Source of the DNA: Croceivirga sp009797885
GTDB taxonomy: Bacteria; Bacteroidota; Bacteroidia; Flavobacteriales; Flavobacteriaceae
Reading direction: 5' to 3'
DNA length: 64,000 nt
Assembly: GCA_045866215.1 (NCBI GenBank)
Contig: AP035880.1
Coordinates: 2,170,001 to 2,234,000, forward strand
Shown: positions 33,827 through 43,605 of the stretch, piece by piece
Layout of the letters: each line of letters starts with the position of its first letter
Numbering within the stretch: the stretch's first letter is position 1
Notes under the pieces: generated by a model
Databases searched by the model: none
Seen by the model: only the letters and a program-made list of their open reading frames with translations
What the model was told of the DNA's origin: nothing
Translations under genes and position numbers: made by a program

Positions 33827-34590
33827 CCCAAAAGCTTTTTTAGCCAACCCGCACGTTCCTGGCTCACGATAACAGCTTTATGGTATTGGGGCTTTAGTTC
33901 CACCACCAATTGGCCTGCTTTGCCCGGTTTTATTTTTGAAACGGAGCCAATGTTTGTTAAAAGTTGCCGATTTAATCGAACGAATTGATTTGGGTCCGCA
34001 AGGGTTTGCAAATGGTTCAAAGAGGTATTGATCGAAAACTGGGAACCATCATGGGTTTTGGCAAAAACAATTTCACTTCTGAAGAAATAGGCAATGTCAT
34101 CAATATGAAACGGTAACAATTCTTTCCCTGACTTCAACAAGAAACGATCTTTCCTGTTTTTTGAAATATCGTTTTGAAAATGTTGTTTCAATTCAACGCT
34201 TTTTGCCATCCAATCGTTGAGGTACTTCTCCCTTGTCCTGAAAAACTTGGCCAACGCCTGGTTGACCTCCTTGACGGTCAAAGGTTTGAGCAAATAATCA
34301 ATTCCTGTGGTCTTAAAGGCACGTATGGCGTACTCATCATAGGCGGTCGTAAAAATGATGGGCGCCTCAAGACCCGTTTTTTCCATGATGTCAAAGGAAA
34401 TACCATCGGATAAATGAATATCCATAAATATCAGGTTAGGATGGGTATTTTCCTTTAACCACCCAACGGCCGCTTCCACACTGGGCAAACATGCATCCAC
34501 TACAATCCCAAAGCCGGACAACTCCAGAAGGTTCTCCAGATGTTTCTGTGCCTTAGGCTCATCCTCAACAATGATGACGTTAGTTTTCAT
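33817..34590 (-). CDS. LytTR-family response regulator
   Basis: A 257-residue regulator. The receiver domain (1-120) has acidic residues in IIVEDEPKA, the phospho-acceptor Asp in LIFMDIHLSDG near residue 56 and Lys in YLLKPLTVKEV near 104. The LytTR DNA-binding domain follows (about 150-255; RFLLKSGKELLPFHIDDIAY, NQFVRLNRQLLTNIGSVSKI). Its kinase is encoded 160 bases upstream on the same strand. Target genes unknown. Confidence 0.93.
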   Translation of the reverse strand: MKTNVIIVEDEPKAQKHLENLLELSGFGIVVDACLPSVEAAVGWLKENTHPNLIFMDIHLSDGISFDIMEKTGLEAPIIFTTAYDEYAIRAFKTTGIDYLLKPLTVKEVNQALAKFFRTREKYLNDWMAKSVELKQHFQNDISKNRKDRFLLKSGKELLPFHIDDIAYFFRSEIVFAKTHDGSQFSINTSLNHLQTLADPNQFVRLNRQLLTNIGSVSKIKPGKAGQLVVELKPQYHKAVIVSQERAGWLKKLLGHI

Positions 34591-34750
34591 GGTCTATAGC
34601 AATGAACTCGTTTAAACTTTTTCAAATGGCTAAAAATTGTCCTTTTGCACCCATTTTTCGTCTTTTTTTCCCTCCGTAGCCCAGCTATGCAACTCAAAAA
34701 AGCCTTCATCTGTGCACAAAACCCCTAATTTTCGCTTCATTCCAAAAAGT

Positions 34751-35848
34751 TTAAATGAGTTCAATTAGGGGAACCCTTACGCAAAAACAATCCTCCTTCT
34801 TTTCCACCACTACTTTGGATTCCGTTAAAAGATCGTACCTGGCCAGGATATTTTGCAATCCGCTTTTTATGCTGTGTTCTACCTTTTTGGGATTTAGATT
34901 GTTGGAGAGGGTCAGGTACCCGTTACTAGACAGAAGTTTTAAAACAATCCCATTTTCAGCATCAATTTGATTGTGCTTGATGACGTTCTCCACCAACTCA
35001 TGCAACACCAAAGGTGGGACATGCTTCCCTTTCAGATGGTCCTTCTCCACCTTCTCCTCCAGTTGAAATGCGTTGCCAAAACGTTCTTTTAGCACTTCTA
35101 GATATTGCATGGTAACCTTGTATTCTTCCATTACGGGAATAAGGTCCGCTTTGGAATGTTTTAAAATGTGGCGATAGATATTGGATACATTTTTCAGGAC
35201 CTTTTTGGCCATATCGGGATTTTCATCCACCAAATAGTAAATGGTATTGAAATTATTGAATAAAAAATGAGGGTCCAGTTGGTTACGAAGGGTCTGAAGG
35301 TTTGCTTTTACAATTCCCGTTTTGTAAGCTTCATTCCTAATGAGTGCCCGATAATAGGAATCTTTCCAGGTGACCAGCCAGAGGATAAGGCCAAAAATCA
35401 GGGATAGGATCAACCCGATCAAAAGGGCCGAGATCATATGCGGTAACAAAGGGGGTTCGCTACCCAATACAAAGTGATCCAACCATTTAAAAACGTAGAA
35501 TAATACGGAATATACCAAGGTTCCCACAAAAACAGGGACCACAAAAGTCAAGGCGTCCTTTGCCAATGGGACCCTACCACCATTCCACTTTGCTAATCCC
35601 AGCTGCGTGAACCGGATGCTTTCCAAACAAATAAAGGCCATGAATACCAGCAAGCTATTCATCAAAATATTAAAACCCGGGGGCTCCTTGAACTGGGAAA
35701 AGATCCATACCATCAAAAATAGAATTGACGATACCGCCAAAGCAATTGAAAGCCTTACATACCATTTTAGTTGCTGTTCCTCCATAAGGGATTCGTTAGC
35801 CCATGTTGGGATTAAATGTAGCCATTCGTTCGTATTTAAAGTTCGCAT
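34751..35848 (-). CDS. LytS-like sensor histidine kinase
   Basis: A 365-residue kinase with four hydrophobic segments in the first 170 residues, then the His_kinase domain: NQLDPHFLFNNFNTIYYL near residue 190 with the phospho-acceptor His, and the N-box VLHELVENVIKHNQ near 290. The C-terminal ATPase domain is short, as in this family. No extracellular ligand domain, so the signal may be sensed in the membrane. It partners the LytTR regulator downstream. Confidence 0.92.
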   Translation of the reverse strand: MRTLNTNEWLHLIPTWANESLMEEQQLKWYVRLSIALAVSSILFLMVWIFSQFKEPPGFNILMNSLLVFMAFICLESIRFTQLGLAKWNGGRVPLAKDALTFVVPVFVGTLVYSVLFYVFKWLDHFVLGSEPPLLPHMISALLIGLILSLIFGLILWLVTWKDSYYRALIRNEAYKTGIVKANLQTLRNQLDPHFLFNNFNTIYYLVDENPDMAKKVLKNVSNIYRHILKHSKADLIPVMEEYKVTMQYLEVLKERFGNAFQLEEKVEKDHLKGKHVPPLVLHELVENVIKHNQIDAENGIVLKLLSSNGYLTLSNNLNPKKVEHSIKSGLQNILARYDLLTESKVVVEKKEDCFCVRVPLIELI

Positions 35849-35998
35849 TTTTCTGGGAAAGCCACGTTTTGTGAGGCTTTATCCTACTGAAATTAGGGTT
35901 TGTACATGCCCTTTGGGGTTTCATCCCCATAATTTTGGGTTTCATGAAATCTGGCAACGGCAATCCCTGTTTGTACTTCTACCTTTAGGGGCAAACGA

Positions 35999-37213
35999 TT
36001 GCAAATGCTACTGCGCCTCTTATCCCTATTGCTCTTTACAAATCTGATGATTGCACAATCGGACACTTCCCTTATGGACAACATTTTTCAAGTGGACAGT
36101 TTAGAGGATGAAAAATTTGTTGGATTCATCAAGGAGGTCAGTCAAAACGCACAATTTGTTTTCATAGGCGAACAACATGGGATTAAAGAAGTGGGCATTT
36201 TTACCAATGCCATTTTTGATCTTGTCCATACCAACGGTTTCCATACGCTCTGTATTGAAACGGATGCCTTGGCCGCCACGAAGATCCAACAAATGGCCTC
36301 TTCAAAAGAACCTCTGAAATTGGCCAATGCCCTTTATCAAAAATTCCCTTTGGCCATACCTTTTTACAATAATGCATCGGATTATGACCTATTTACCAAT
36401 GTGGTTTCCAAAGGCGGAACCATTTGGGGGATTGACCAAACATTTATGGCCCAATTCCGGTTGAATTTGGATCATCTTTCAAAAAACACGACCAACCCTT
36501 TGTTAAAAAAAATGACGGCTACATTGAAGGACAAGGCAAAAACAGCTTTTGAGGAATCGTTCAAAAGCAAGTCTTTTGGTGATATGTTCATTTATTCCTA
36601 TACGGATGCACTCCATGATAGTTTGCTGGCCACCCGTCCCAACGCGAAGGAAGCCGAGATTTTGTACCAATTAAAAAAAACCAGGGAAATCTATGGCCAT
36701 TTTGCTTCCAAACGCTATTATTTGAACAACGAAGTTCGGGGGCAATTAATGAAATCCAACTTCAATGCGTATTACAAGGAAGCCCTTAACACCGATCCAA
36801 CACCCAAAGTTGTTCTTAAACTTGGGGCCACCCATGCCACCAGGGGACTGAGCATGACCAACATTTATGACGTCTCCAATTACCTATCGGAACTTGCCAT
36901 TTTCAACGGTATGCGGTCCCTACATTTTATGGTGGCCGGAATGAACGGAACGGTCCTGGAAGGCAATCCTTTTGTTGAAAATCCCATACGCGGGTTTGAC
37001 AACACCGAACAATTGCCCAAGGAATTGCAGGAGCTGGTGGTTGGCTTTGACAAAAAATATACCATTGTTCATTTGGAACCCCTCCGTGAAAAGTCTTATG
37101 GAAGCCTTTTTTCCGAAAGCCTCAAAACATTCATTTTCAATTTTGATGTCCTGGTCCTGGTGAACAATGCGGAAGCACTGGAACCGTTTCAAAAAAACAG
37201 TGGGACGGAATGA
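35999..37213 (+). CDS. Hypothetical exported protein, EreA/ChaN-like fold
   Basis: A 404-residue protein with signal peptide (LMIAQ, residue 20). The conserved start of the mature domain, FVFIGEQHGIKEVG near residues 53-66, then HTLCIETDA, and later KVVLKLGATHATRG near 270, recall the erythromycin esterase/ChaN superfamily, where Glu and His residues form the active site. Function here unknown. It stands alone between the sensor kinase gene and a small membrane protein gene. Confidence 0.65.
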   Translation: MQMLLRLLSLLLFTNLMIAQSDTSLMDNIFQVDSLEDEKFVGFIKEVSQNAQFVFIGEQHGIKEVGIFTNAIFDLVHTNGFHTLCIETDALAATKIQQMASSKEPLKLANALYQKFPLAIPFYNNASDYDLFTNVVSKGGTIWGIDQTFMAQFRLNLDHLSKNTTNPLLKKMTATLKDKAKTAFEESFKSKSFGDMFIYSYTDALHDSLLATRPNAKEAEILYQLKKTREIYGHFASKRYYLNNEVRGQLMKSNFNAYYKEALNTDPTPKVVLKLGATHATRGLSMTNIYDVSNYLSELAIFNGMRSLHFMVAGMNGTVLEGNPFVENPIRGFDNTEQLPKELQELVVGFDKKYTIVHLEPLREKSYGSLFSESLKTFIFNFDVLVLVNNAEALEPFQKNSGTE

Positions 37214-37267
37214 TCCATTCCAAAATGTTTTAGATGGTATTCCAGTCGCATGCCGATTTGGATACGA

Positions 37268-37444
37268 TTACGATTCCCCCCTCCTCTTTTTATTGTAGTT
37301 ATAAATCAAATAGGCAATAATAACCAAAACAACAAAGGGCAAATACGACCCAATGACCACGCCAATTTCATAGGCACTGTCCGGGGCTTCCTCCATTTTT
37401 TTTTCGATATTGGGTTGTTGTATAAAAAACATTATTGCATTCAT
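37268..37444 (-). CDS. Small single-span membrane protein
   Basis: A 58-residue protein starting MNAIMFFIQQP, with one membrane segment (YLPFVVLVIIAYLIY) near the C-terminus and a basic tail (NKKRRGES) that would sit in the cytoplasm. The frame opens further upstream (37519), but that region is a dispersed repeat, so I start at 37444. Function unknown. It follows the M24 aminopeptidase gene on the same strand, 74 bases away. Confidence 0.55.
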   Translation of the reverse strand: MNAIMFFIQQPNIEKKMEEAPDSAYEIGVVIGSYLPFVVLVIIAYLIYNYNKKRRGES

Positions 37445-37456
37445 CGGTAAAAATTT

Positions 37457-37493
37457 AGATTTCTCACACTCCCACAGGTCGGTTCGAAATGAC
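37457..37493. repeat. Dispersed flavobacterial intergenic repeat
   Basis: Begins AGATTTCTCACACTCCCACA and ends GGTTCGAAATGAC. It resembles the common Bacteroidota intergenic repeat with AGATTTCTC at one end and GAAATGAC at the other. It fills the gap between the small membrane protein and the aminopeptidase. Confidence 0.45.
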
Positions 37494-37518
37494 GCCTGTA
37501 ACCACCAACGAACAACCA

Positions 37519-38811
37519 TTACCTATTCATCAATTCCTCGATTTCCTCGACTTCAATCGGGATGTTTTTCATCAAGTTGAACGGCTCCCCGCTTTCCTGG
37601 ACGACCACATCATCTTCCAGGCGAATGCCAAAGCCTTCATCCGGAATATAGATGCCCGGTTCCACGGTAAATACCATGTTGGGTTTCATCGGGGTTTTCA
37701 ATGCGCCATAATCATGGGTGTCCAATCCAATATGATGACTGGTCCCATGCATAAAATACTTTTTGTAGGCCGGCCAATCCTTCTTTTCATTTTGAACATC
37801 GGCTTTATCCAATAGGCCCAGACCCAATAATTCCGAGGTCATGATTTTGCCCACCTCTTTGTGATATTCTGCCCAAATGGTTCCGGGCACCAGTAACTGG
37901 GTGGCTTCATTTTTTACCCGAAGCACTGCGCTGTACACTTCTTTCTGTCTATCGGTAAATCGTCCATTGGCCGGGATGGTACGGGTCATGTCACTGGAAT
38001 AATTGGCATATTCCGCACCTACGTCCATCAAAATTAAATCGCCATCCTTCACTTGTTGGTTGTTCTCGATATAGTGCAACACATTGGCATTGTTCCCCCC
38101 TGCAATGATTGGTGTATAGGCAAAACCCCTGGAGCGATTTCGGACAAACTCATGCAAGTACTCCGCTTCCATTTCATATTCCCAAACCCCGGGTTTGGTA
38201 AACCCTAAAATCCTTCGGAACCCCTTTTCGGTGATATTGCAGGCTTCCTGCATCACTGCAATTTCCTCCGGCTCCTTTACCCCTCGAATTTGTTGCAGGA
38301 TCGGATTGCTCTTGGCCCATTGGTGCGCGGGAAAATCTTTCTTGCACTTTTCAATAAAACGGTCCTCCCGTGTTTGGGTTTCCACGGCCTGGCGATAATG
38401 CTCATTGGTATTAAAATAAACGGTATCCGCTTCCGTCATCAAATCAAAAAAGACCTTGTCAAAATCGGTTAGCCAATACACCGTTTCAATTCCCGAAACC
38501 GCGGTAGCTTGTTCCTTGGTCAACTTGGCCCCCTCCCAAACAGCGATATGTGCATTGGTTTCCCGTACAAAAAGGATTTCACGGTGCTTTTTATCCATGG
38601 CATCTGGAAACAAGAGCAAAATGGTCTCTTCCTGATCTGCTCCGCTAAGGTAAAATATGTCCCGATGTTGTTTAAAGGGTAAGGTACTGTCCGCACTTAC
38701 AGGATAAATATCGTTTGAATTAAAGACCGCAATACTTTGGGGCCTCATTTGATCTGTAAACTTTTTACGGTTCTTTATAAAAAGTTGGTTGCTGATTTGT
38801 TTGTATTTCAT
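37519..38811 (-). CDS. pepP: Xaa-Pro aminopeptidase (M24B family)
   Basis: A 430-residue dinuclear metallopeptidase that removes an N-terminal residue before proline. An AMP_N domain (1-165) precedes the pita-bread catalytic domain with metal ligands in LMDVGAEYANYSSDMTRTIP (Asp residues near 260-271), HGTSHHIGLDTHD (His near 345), VFTVEPGIYIP (Glu near 378) and RLEDDVVV (Glu near 399). No signal peptide, so cytosolic. The symbol follows the E. coli homologue. Confidence 0.93.
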   Translation of the reverse strand: MKYKQISNQLFIKNRKKFTDQMRPQSIAVFNSNDIYPVSADSTLPFKQHRDIFYLSGADQEETILLLFPDAMDKKHREILFVRETNAHIAVWEGAKLTKEQATAVSGIETVYWLTDFDKVFFDLMTEADTVYFNTNEHYRQAVETQTREDRFIEKCKKDFPAHQWAKSNPILQQIRGVKEPEEIAVMQEACNITEKGFRRILGFTKPGVWEYEMEAEYLHEFVRNRSRGFAYTPIIAGGNNANVLHYIENNQQVKDGDLILMDVGAEYANYSSDMTRTIPANGRFTDRQKEVYSAVLRVKNEATQLLVPGTIWAEYHKEVGKIMTSELLGLGLLDKADVQNEKKDWPAYKKYFMHGTSHHIGLDTHDYGALKTPMKPNMVFTVEPGIYIPDEGFGIRLEDDVVVQESGEPFNLMKNIPIEVEEIEELMNR

Positions 38812-39059
38812 TGGATTGGTATTTCAGTCAAATGGGTTTACTATCCCATTCCGTAAATGTAAGAACTGTTTTTTCATCCTACCCAGAACACAACGAAAAT
38901 TCAACCTAATCTTATTCCTAAAAATGATGTATCGGACATTCCAAGATTTTGGGGTTCGCCGTTTAGGGGTCCGAAGGAATGAAAACAAATCACATCCAGT
39001 ACCATCTTTCAAAAAACCACGCCGTTGAGGTTAGAATAACAAACGGCCAAGCGGGAACC

Positions 39060-39887
39060 TTAGTTCTTCTCGTTTAAACTCCAATTGTATGGTAAGTAGT
39101 TGATTTTGGTAGCAACCGCAAGAGGTGTGCTCAAATATCCGTTGATGTATTCCAAAAGTGTTCCATTATCGGTAAAATCGCCCTTATACCATTTAAATAT
39201 TTCGGACAGTTTGGCCTCATTGGCATTAAATTGATTGCGGGTCGGGTCATTTATAAATCCCCTGGTGGCGGCCTCCAATTGACGTTCCATTGCCGAAGCC
39301 GTAAACGCTTCATTGATCAATTTGGGACAGGAGTATGAAGCACAATTAATGGCAAAGTGAATTCTGGGCTCGTCCATTTTACGAAGTACTTTGTGCTCTA
39401 TATAACCCAAAGAAACCAAATCGTCCCCCACCTTAACAATATCCTTCCCCCAGGGCTTTTTAATATCCTTGATACTGTTGGTGGGGTAATTGTCCAGAAT
39501 CAACTTCACTGTAGCCGCATTATATAAATTGATGTAATAGGCCAACTTTTCGTTTTTGGACCAAGCCGTGGTCGGGCTATTTTGGGCAAGTGCTTCCAAA
39601 TAGGCATTAAGTTTTGTAGCGCCGTTCCTAAAGCTTTTATAATCCACATTGCCCGAATTATCCACATATTTTTGAAGCAATTCATCCCAAGCTTTGTGGG
39701 ATGGGGCTTTGCTTTGCAAACCTTCCTTCCTTGTTTCCACAGTAGTGTTTTTGTGGGAAGATGGTATGTTTTCCATTAGGGTACTTTCTACCCTACCGGA
39801 ATCATCATGCGCGTTCCTGGACGTGTTGTTCGTGTATGAAACAAAGATGAGAAGGCTATAAACCAGTGATGTCAATTTCATGTGCAC
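39060..39887 (-). CDS. DUF547 domain protein, exported
   Basis: A 275-residue protein; the signal peptide starts at Met1 or Met3 and has a weak cleavage site near NTSRNA. The DUF547 core begins at WDELLQKYVDNSGNVDY (about residue 65) and includes EKLAYYINLYNAATVKLIL, HFAINCASYSCPKL with conserved cysteines near 175, and FNANEAKLSEIFKWYKGDF. The family has a papain/transglutaminase-like fold and unknown activity. The 388-base region upstream holds a terminator-like hairpin. Confidence 0.88.
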   Translation of the reverse strand: MHMKLTSLVYSLLIFVSYTNNTSRNAHDDSGRVESTLMENIPSSHKNTTVETRKEGLQSKAPSHKAWDELLQKYVDNSGNVDYKSFRNGATKLNAYLEALAQNSPTTAWSKNEKLAYYINLYNAATVKLILDNYPTNSIKDIKKPWGKDIVKVGDDLVSLGYIEHKVLRKMDEPRIHFAINCASYSCPKLINEAFTASAMERQLEAATRGFINDPTRNQFNANEAKLSEIFKWYKGDFTDNGTLLEYINGYLSTPLAVATKINYLPYNWSLNEKN

Positions 39888-40015
39888 TGTTGTTGGGGGT
39901 TTTCCTTTTTCCTTTGACGTAAAAATGGAATACGGATTACATGGATTTCGAAATTCCTGTTTTCCTTAAAAAAATCCCTGTTTAGCCACTGTAAAGTACC
40001 CTTCAAGGGCAGGAC

Positions 40016-40042
40016 AAAAAAAGGAGCCCAAAGGCTCCTTTT
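40016..40042 (-). terminator. Orphan terminator or attenuator upstream of the DUF547 gene
   Basis: Stem GGAGCC-CAAA-GGCTCC extended by A/T pairs; on the minus strand it is followed by seven T. It lies between divergent genes, so no annotated transcript needs it. Either it ends a short minus-strand RNA starting near the TAAATTTG at 40175-40182, or it is an attenuator in a long DUF547 leader. The rest of 39888-40275 shows only a GCAATA/TATTGC stem and a plus-strand TATTTTTG at 40156-40163. Confidence 0.6.
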
Positions 40043-40275
40043 AAGTCTCACTTTTTCGCAATAGTTTGTTGGTTATTGCATCGCTAACGTCCTATGAATG
40101 AGAACGACTTTTAAAGTTGGGCTCTAAAAGCGTAACAAATAAACTGTTTAGTAATTATTTTTGCAAGATTTTAACAAATTTATTTCGTTTTTCTCAGTTT
40201 CTGTGATAATTCACACAATTTGTCCTGTTGCTTCCTTCTTCATACCTTCCAAATCCAAACTTAAATGGTCCTTTA

Positions 40276-43119
40276 ATGAAACTTTTCTTTGCTTTTCTCC
40301 TCTCCGTCGGCATCTGTTTTGCGCAATCCACTCCAACATCAAAAGAATCCATAATTGAGGCGTTGCAACAGAAGTCGCAGATGGCCAAGAACTCCTTGGT
40401 CAAAAACCTCCCTTTACAAAATATTGGTCCTGCCGTAATGAGTGGCCGTGTGGTGGATTTGGATGTTAATCCCATCGATCCCACAGAATTTTACGTGGCC
40501 TATGCCTCCGGAGGTCTTTGGCTCACCAAGGATAATGGCATCTCTTTTACCCCATTACTGGATAACAGTGATACCCAAAACATTGGAGACATTGCCGTGG
40601 ATTGGAAAAGCAATACGATATGGGTAGGAACAGGGGAAAACAATGCTTCCCGCTCAAGTTATGCAGGAATTGGAATTTTAAAGTCCACCGATAACGGGAA
40701 AAATTGGGAAAATACAGGCCTGCACGATTCCCAACATATTGGCAGAATACTGGTCAATCCCAACAATCCAAATGAAGTGGTCGTTGGGGCTTCCGGAAGG
40801 CTCTATTCCACAAATGGGGAACGTGGCATCTATAAAACCACTGATGGTGGACAAACCTGGAAAAAAACACTGTTCATAAACGAAGAAACAGGCATTATTG
40901 ATGTTGCCCATGCCCCCAATAACTTCAACATCCAATATGCTGCAGCTTGGCAAAAGGACAGAAAGGCATGGAACTTTTTGGGCAATGGCAAGGGTTCTGG
41001 CATTTATAAAAGCACTGATGGTGGCGAAAGCTGGACCTTGATCAGCACCATCAACAGCGGTTTCCCTACTGGGGAAGGTGTCGGTAGAATAGGTTTGGCC
41101 GTTTTTGATGATACCACGGTTTATGCCGTACTGGATAATCAGGACCGTAGGCTTCCAAAAAAGGAAAAGGAAACCGATAAGGATGATCTGACCAAGGAAG
41201 ATTTTAAAATCATGACCGTTGAAACCTTCCTGGCCCTTGAAAACAAAAAACTGAATGCTTTTTTAAAGACGAACAATTTTCAGGAGAAATATCGTGCCGA
41301 GAATGTAAAGAACATGGTACGTGATGGTGCTGTTAAGCCCATTGATTTGGCCACGTATTTGGAAAATGCCAATTCCCAATTGTTCGATACGCCCGTAATT
41401 GGTGCCGAGGTCTATAGAAGTGATGATGCGGGAAAAACATGGAAAAAAATGAACGAGGATTATATAGATGATTTGTTTTATAGCTATGGTTACTACTTCG
41501 CGCAGATTAGGGTGGACCCTTCGGACAAGGACAAAATCTATCTGGCTGGGGTTCCTTTACTGCTTTCCGAGGATGGGGGAAACACCTTTACTTCCATTGG
41601 CAAGGAAAATGTCCATGTGGACCACCACTCCCTTTGGATCAATCCCCAAAAACCGGGGCACCTCATCAATGGGAATGATGGTGGGGTGAACATTACCTAT
41701 AATGACGGTGCGGTTTGGATGAAAAACAACTCCCCCAATGTAGGTCAGTTTTATGCCATCAATGTAGATAATGAAGAACCCTATAATGTATATGGCGGGT
41801 TGCAGGACAATGGGGTTTGGATGGGAGCCCATAACAGCACGGACAATAACGCATGGCATGGAACTGGAAAGAACCCCTGGCAACGAATATTGGGGGGCGA
41901 TGGAATGCAGGTCCAGATTGATAACAGAAATGCCAATACCGTCTACACGGGTTTTCAATTTGGGAATTACTTCCGTTTGGATCTGGCTACCAAAAAGAAT
42001 ACCCGGATACAGCCCAAACATGAATTGGGGGAAGCCCCTTATCGCTTCAACTGGCAAACCCCAATCCTCTTGTCCAGTCACAATCAGGACATTCTCTATT
42101 TAGGGGGAAATAAATTGCACCGATCCATGAATCAAGGTGATGACTGGGAAACCATTTCCCAGGATTTAACGCAAGGGGGCAAAAAAGGTAATGTGGCCTA
42201 TGGTACCCTAACCACCATTTCGGAATCCCCGTTTCAGTTTGGATTGTTGTATGTTGGGAGTGACGATGGATTGCTACATATTTCCAAAAATGGCGGAGGA
42301 AGTTGGGAGAACATTTCCGATGCCTTTCCCAAAGACCTATGGGTCAGTGAGGTGGTGGCCAGTACCCACAAAAAGGAACGGGTTTACGCCACATTAAACG
42401 GGTATCGCTGGGATGATTTCACGACCTACGTGTACCTTAGTGAGGACTATGGAAAAACCTGGAAGGCCATTTCAAAGGGAATTCCAATTTCCCCCGTAAA
42501 TGCCCTGGTTGAAGATCCAAGCAATCAGGACCTCTTGTTTGTCGGCACCGACAACGGGCTTTATGTTTCCTTCAATAGGGGTGAATCTTGGGAGCTGTTC
42601 CAAAATGGAATGCCCAATGTTGCCGTTCATAATCTGGTTATACAACCGGAAGCCAAACATTTGTTGGTGGGTACGCACGGACGCAGTATTTACAAGGCAG
42701 ACATCAGTTCCTTGCAGCAAATGACCGCGGAAGCCCTATCAAAACCCTTGGCGGTCTTTGAAGTTGGGGACATAAAACATTCCAAAGGATGGGGCAATAG
42801 TTGGAGTACTTGGATCGAACCCAACACCCCAGGTCTGGATATTGCCTTTTATACGTCCAAGGCCGGAAATACTTCCGCTTCCATCAAAACCACGGATGGG
42901 ATTGAAGTGGGCTCAACCGAGTTGACTGCGGATAAGGGCCTGAACCTATTATCCTATGATGTTGCTTTTAGCAAAGAAGGTAAAAAGGCTTTTTTGAAAA
43001 AGAATAAGACCAAGTTGATAGCGGCAAAAAATGGAAAGACCTATTTGCCCAAAGGTGAATACATCATTGAACTTTCTGCCAACGGCGCCACCGAAAAAGT
43101 GGAATTTAAAATTGAATAA
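40276..43119 (+). CDS. Large exported sortilin/BNR-type beta-propeller protein
   Basis: A 947-residue protein with signal peptide (GICFAQ, residue 17). The body carries many Asp-box (BNR) repeats: STDNGKNW, TTDGGQTW, STDGGESW, SDDAGKTW, SEDGGNTF, SKNGGGSW, SEDYGKTW, SFNRGESW. They form two propellers like the VPS10/sortilin or xyloglucanase fold. No clear catalytic acid pair seen; such proteins are often named glycosyl hydrolase without proof. No T9SS tail. Start at 40276 chosen because it opens the signal peptide. A DUF2721 gene overlaps its stop by one base. Confidence 0.85.
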   Translation: MKLFFAFLLSVGICFAQSTPTSKESIIEALQQKSQMAKNSLVKNLPLQNIGPAVMSGRVVDLDVNPIDPTEFYVAYASGGLWLTKDNGISFTPLLDNSDTQNIGDIAVDWKSNTIWVGTGENNASRSSYAGIGILKSTDNGKNWENTGLHDSQHIGRILVNPNNPNEVVVGASGRLYSTNGERGIYKTTDGGQTWKKTLFINEETGIIDVAHAPNNFNIQYAAAWQKDRKAWNFLGNGKGSGIYKSTDGGESWTLISTINSGFPTGEGVGRIGLAVFDDTTVYAVLDNQDRRLPKKEKETDKDDLTKEDFKIMTVETFLALENKKLNAFLKTNNFQEKYRAENVKNMVRDGAVKPIDLATYLENANSQLFDTPVIGAEVYRSDDAGKTWKKMNEDYIDDLFYSYGYYFAQIRVDPSDKDKIYLAGVPLLLSEDGGNTFTSIGKENVHVDHHSLWINPQKPGHLINGNDGGVNITYNDGAVWMKNNSPNVGQFYAINVDNEEPYNVYGGLQDNGVWMGAHNSTDNNAWHGTGKNPWQRILGGDGMQVQIDNRNANTVYTGFQFGNYFRLDLATKKNTRIQPKHELGEAPYRFNWQTPILLSSHNQDILYLGGNKLHRSMNQGDDWETISQDLTQGGKKGNVAYGTLTTISESPFQFGLLYVGSDDGLLHISKNGGGSWENISDAFPKDLWVSEVVASTHKKERVYATLNGYRWDDFTTYVYLSEDYGKTWKAISKGIPISPVNALVEDPSNQDLLFVGTDNGLYVSFNRGESWELFQNGMPNVAVHNLVIQPEAKHLLVGTHGRSIYKADISSLQQMTAEALSKPLAVFEVGDIKHSKGWGNSWSTWIEPNTPGLDIAFYTSKAGNTSASIKTTDGIEVGSTELTADKGLNLLSYDVAFSKEGKKAFLKKNKTKLIAAKNGKTYLPKGEYIIELSANGATEKVEFKIE

Positions 43120-43508
43120 TGCAACTTACCCTTACTATTCCGGCCTTATTATTTCCCGCGGTCTCCTTGACCATGCTTGCCTATAACGCGCGTTATTTGG
43201 CCATCGCGGCATTGATCCGGCAGTTACATAAACAATTTGAGGAAACGCAGGACAGTCCTTTAAAGCGTCAAATAGAATCGCTTCGAAAACGTCTCAATAT
43301 CATTAAGAACATGCAGGCCACCGCTATAGGAAGCTTTTTATTGGCTGCAATTTCCATGTTTTTAATTTATGTGGAAATGAATGTCTTCGCCAACATCATT
43401 TTTGGAATTAGTTTGATTTTATTGATGATGTCCCTGGTTTTGTCCCTTATTGAAGTGCAGTTATCCACCAAAGCCCTTGGTATTCAGCTAAAAAAGATGG
43501 AAAGCTAG
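43119..43508 (+). CDS. DUF2721 membrane protein
   Basis: A 129-residue protein with three hydrophobic segments (about 4-30, 66-90 and 92-118) and a basic amphipathic helix between the first two (RQIESLRKRLNIIKNM). The pattern fits DUF2721. Function unknown. Its ATG shares the last A of the preceding TAA (TAATG), so translation is coupled to the propeller gene. Confidence 0.85.
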   Translation: MQLTLTIPALLFPAVSLTMLAYNARYLAIAALIRQLHKQFEETQDSPLKRQIESLRKRLNIIKNMQATAIGSFLLAAISMFLIYVEMNVFANIIFGISLILLMMSLVLSLIEVQLSTKALGIQLKKMES

Positions 43509-43605
43509 ACGGTAGCATCGGAACTTAATTCAAATTTAATGCCATTATGGTTTTTGTATGGGGGTTCAGTAGTATTTTTAGTGGATCAATCCTAAACTGA
43601 ATACC

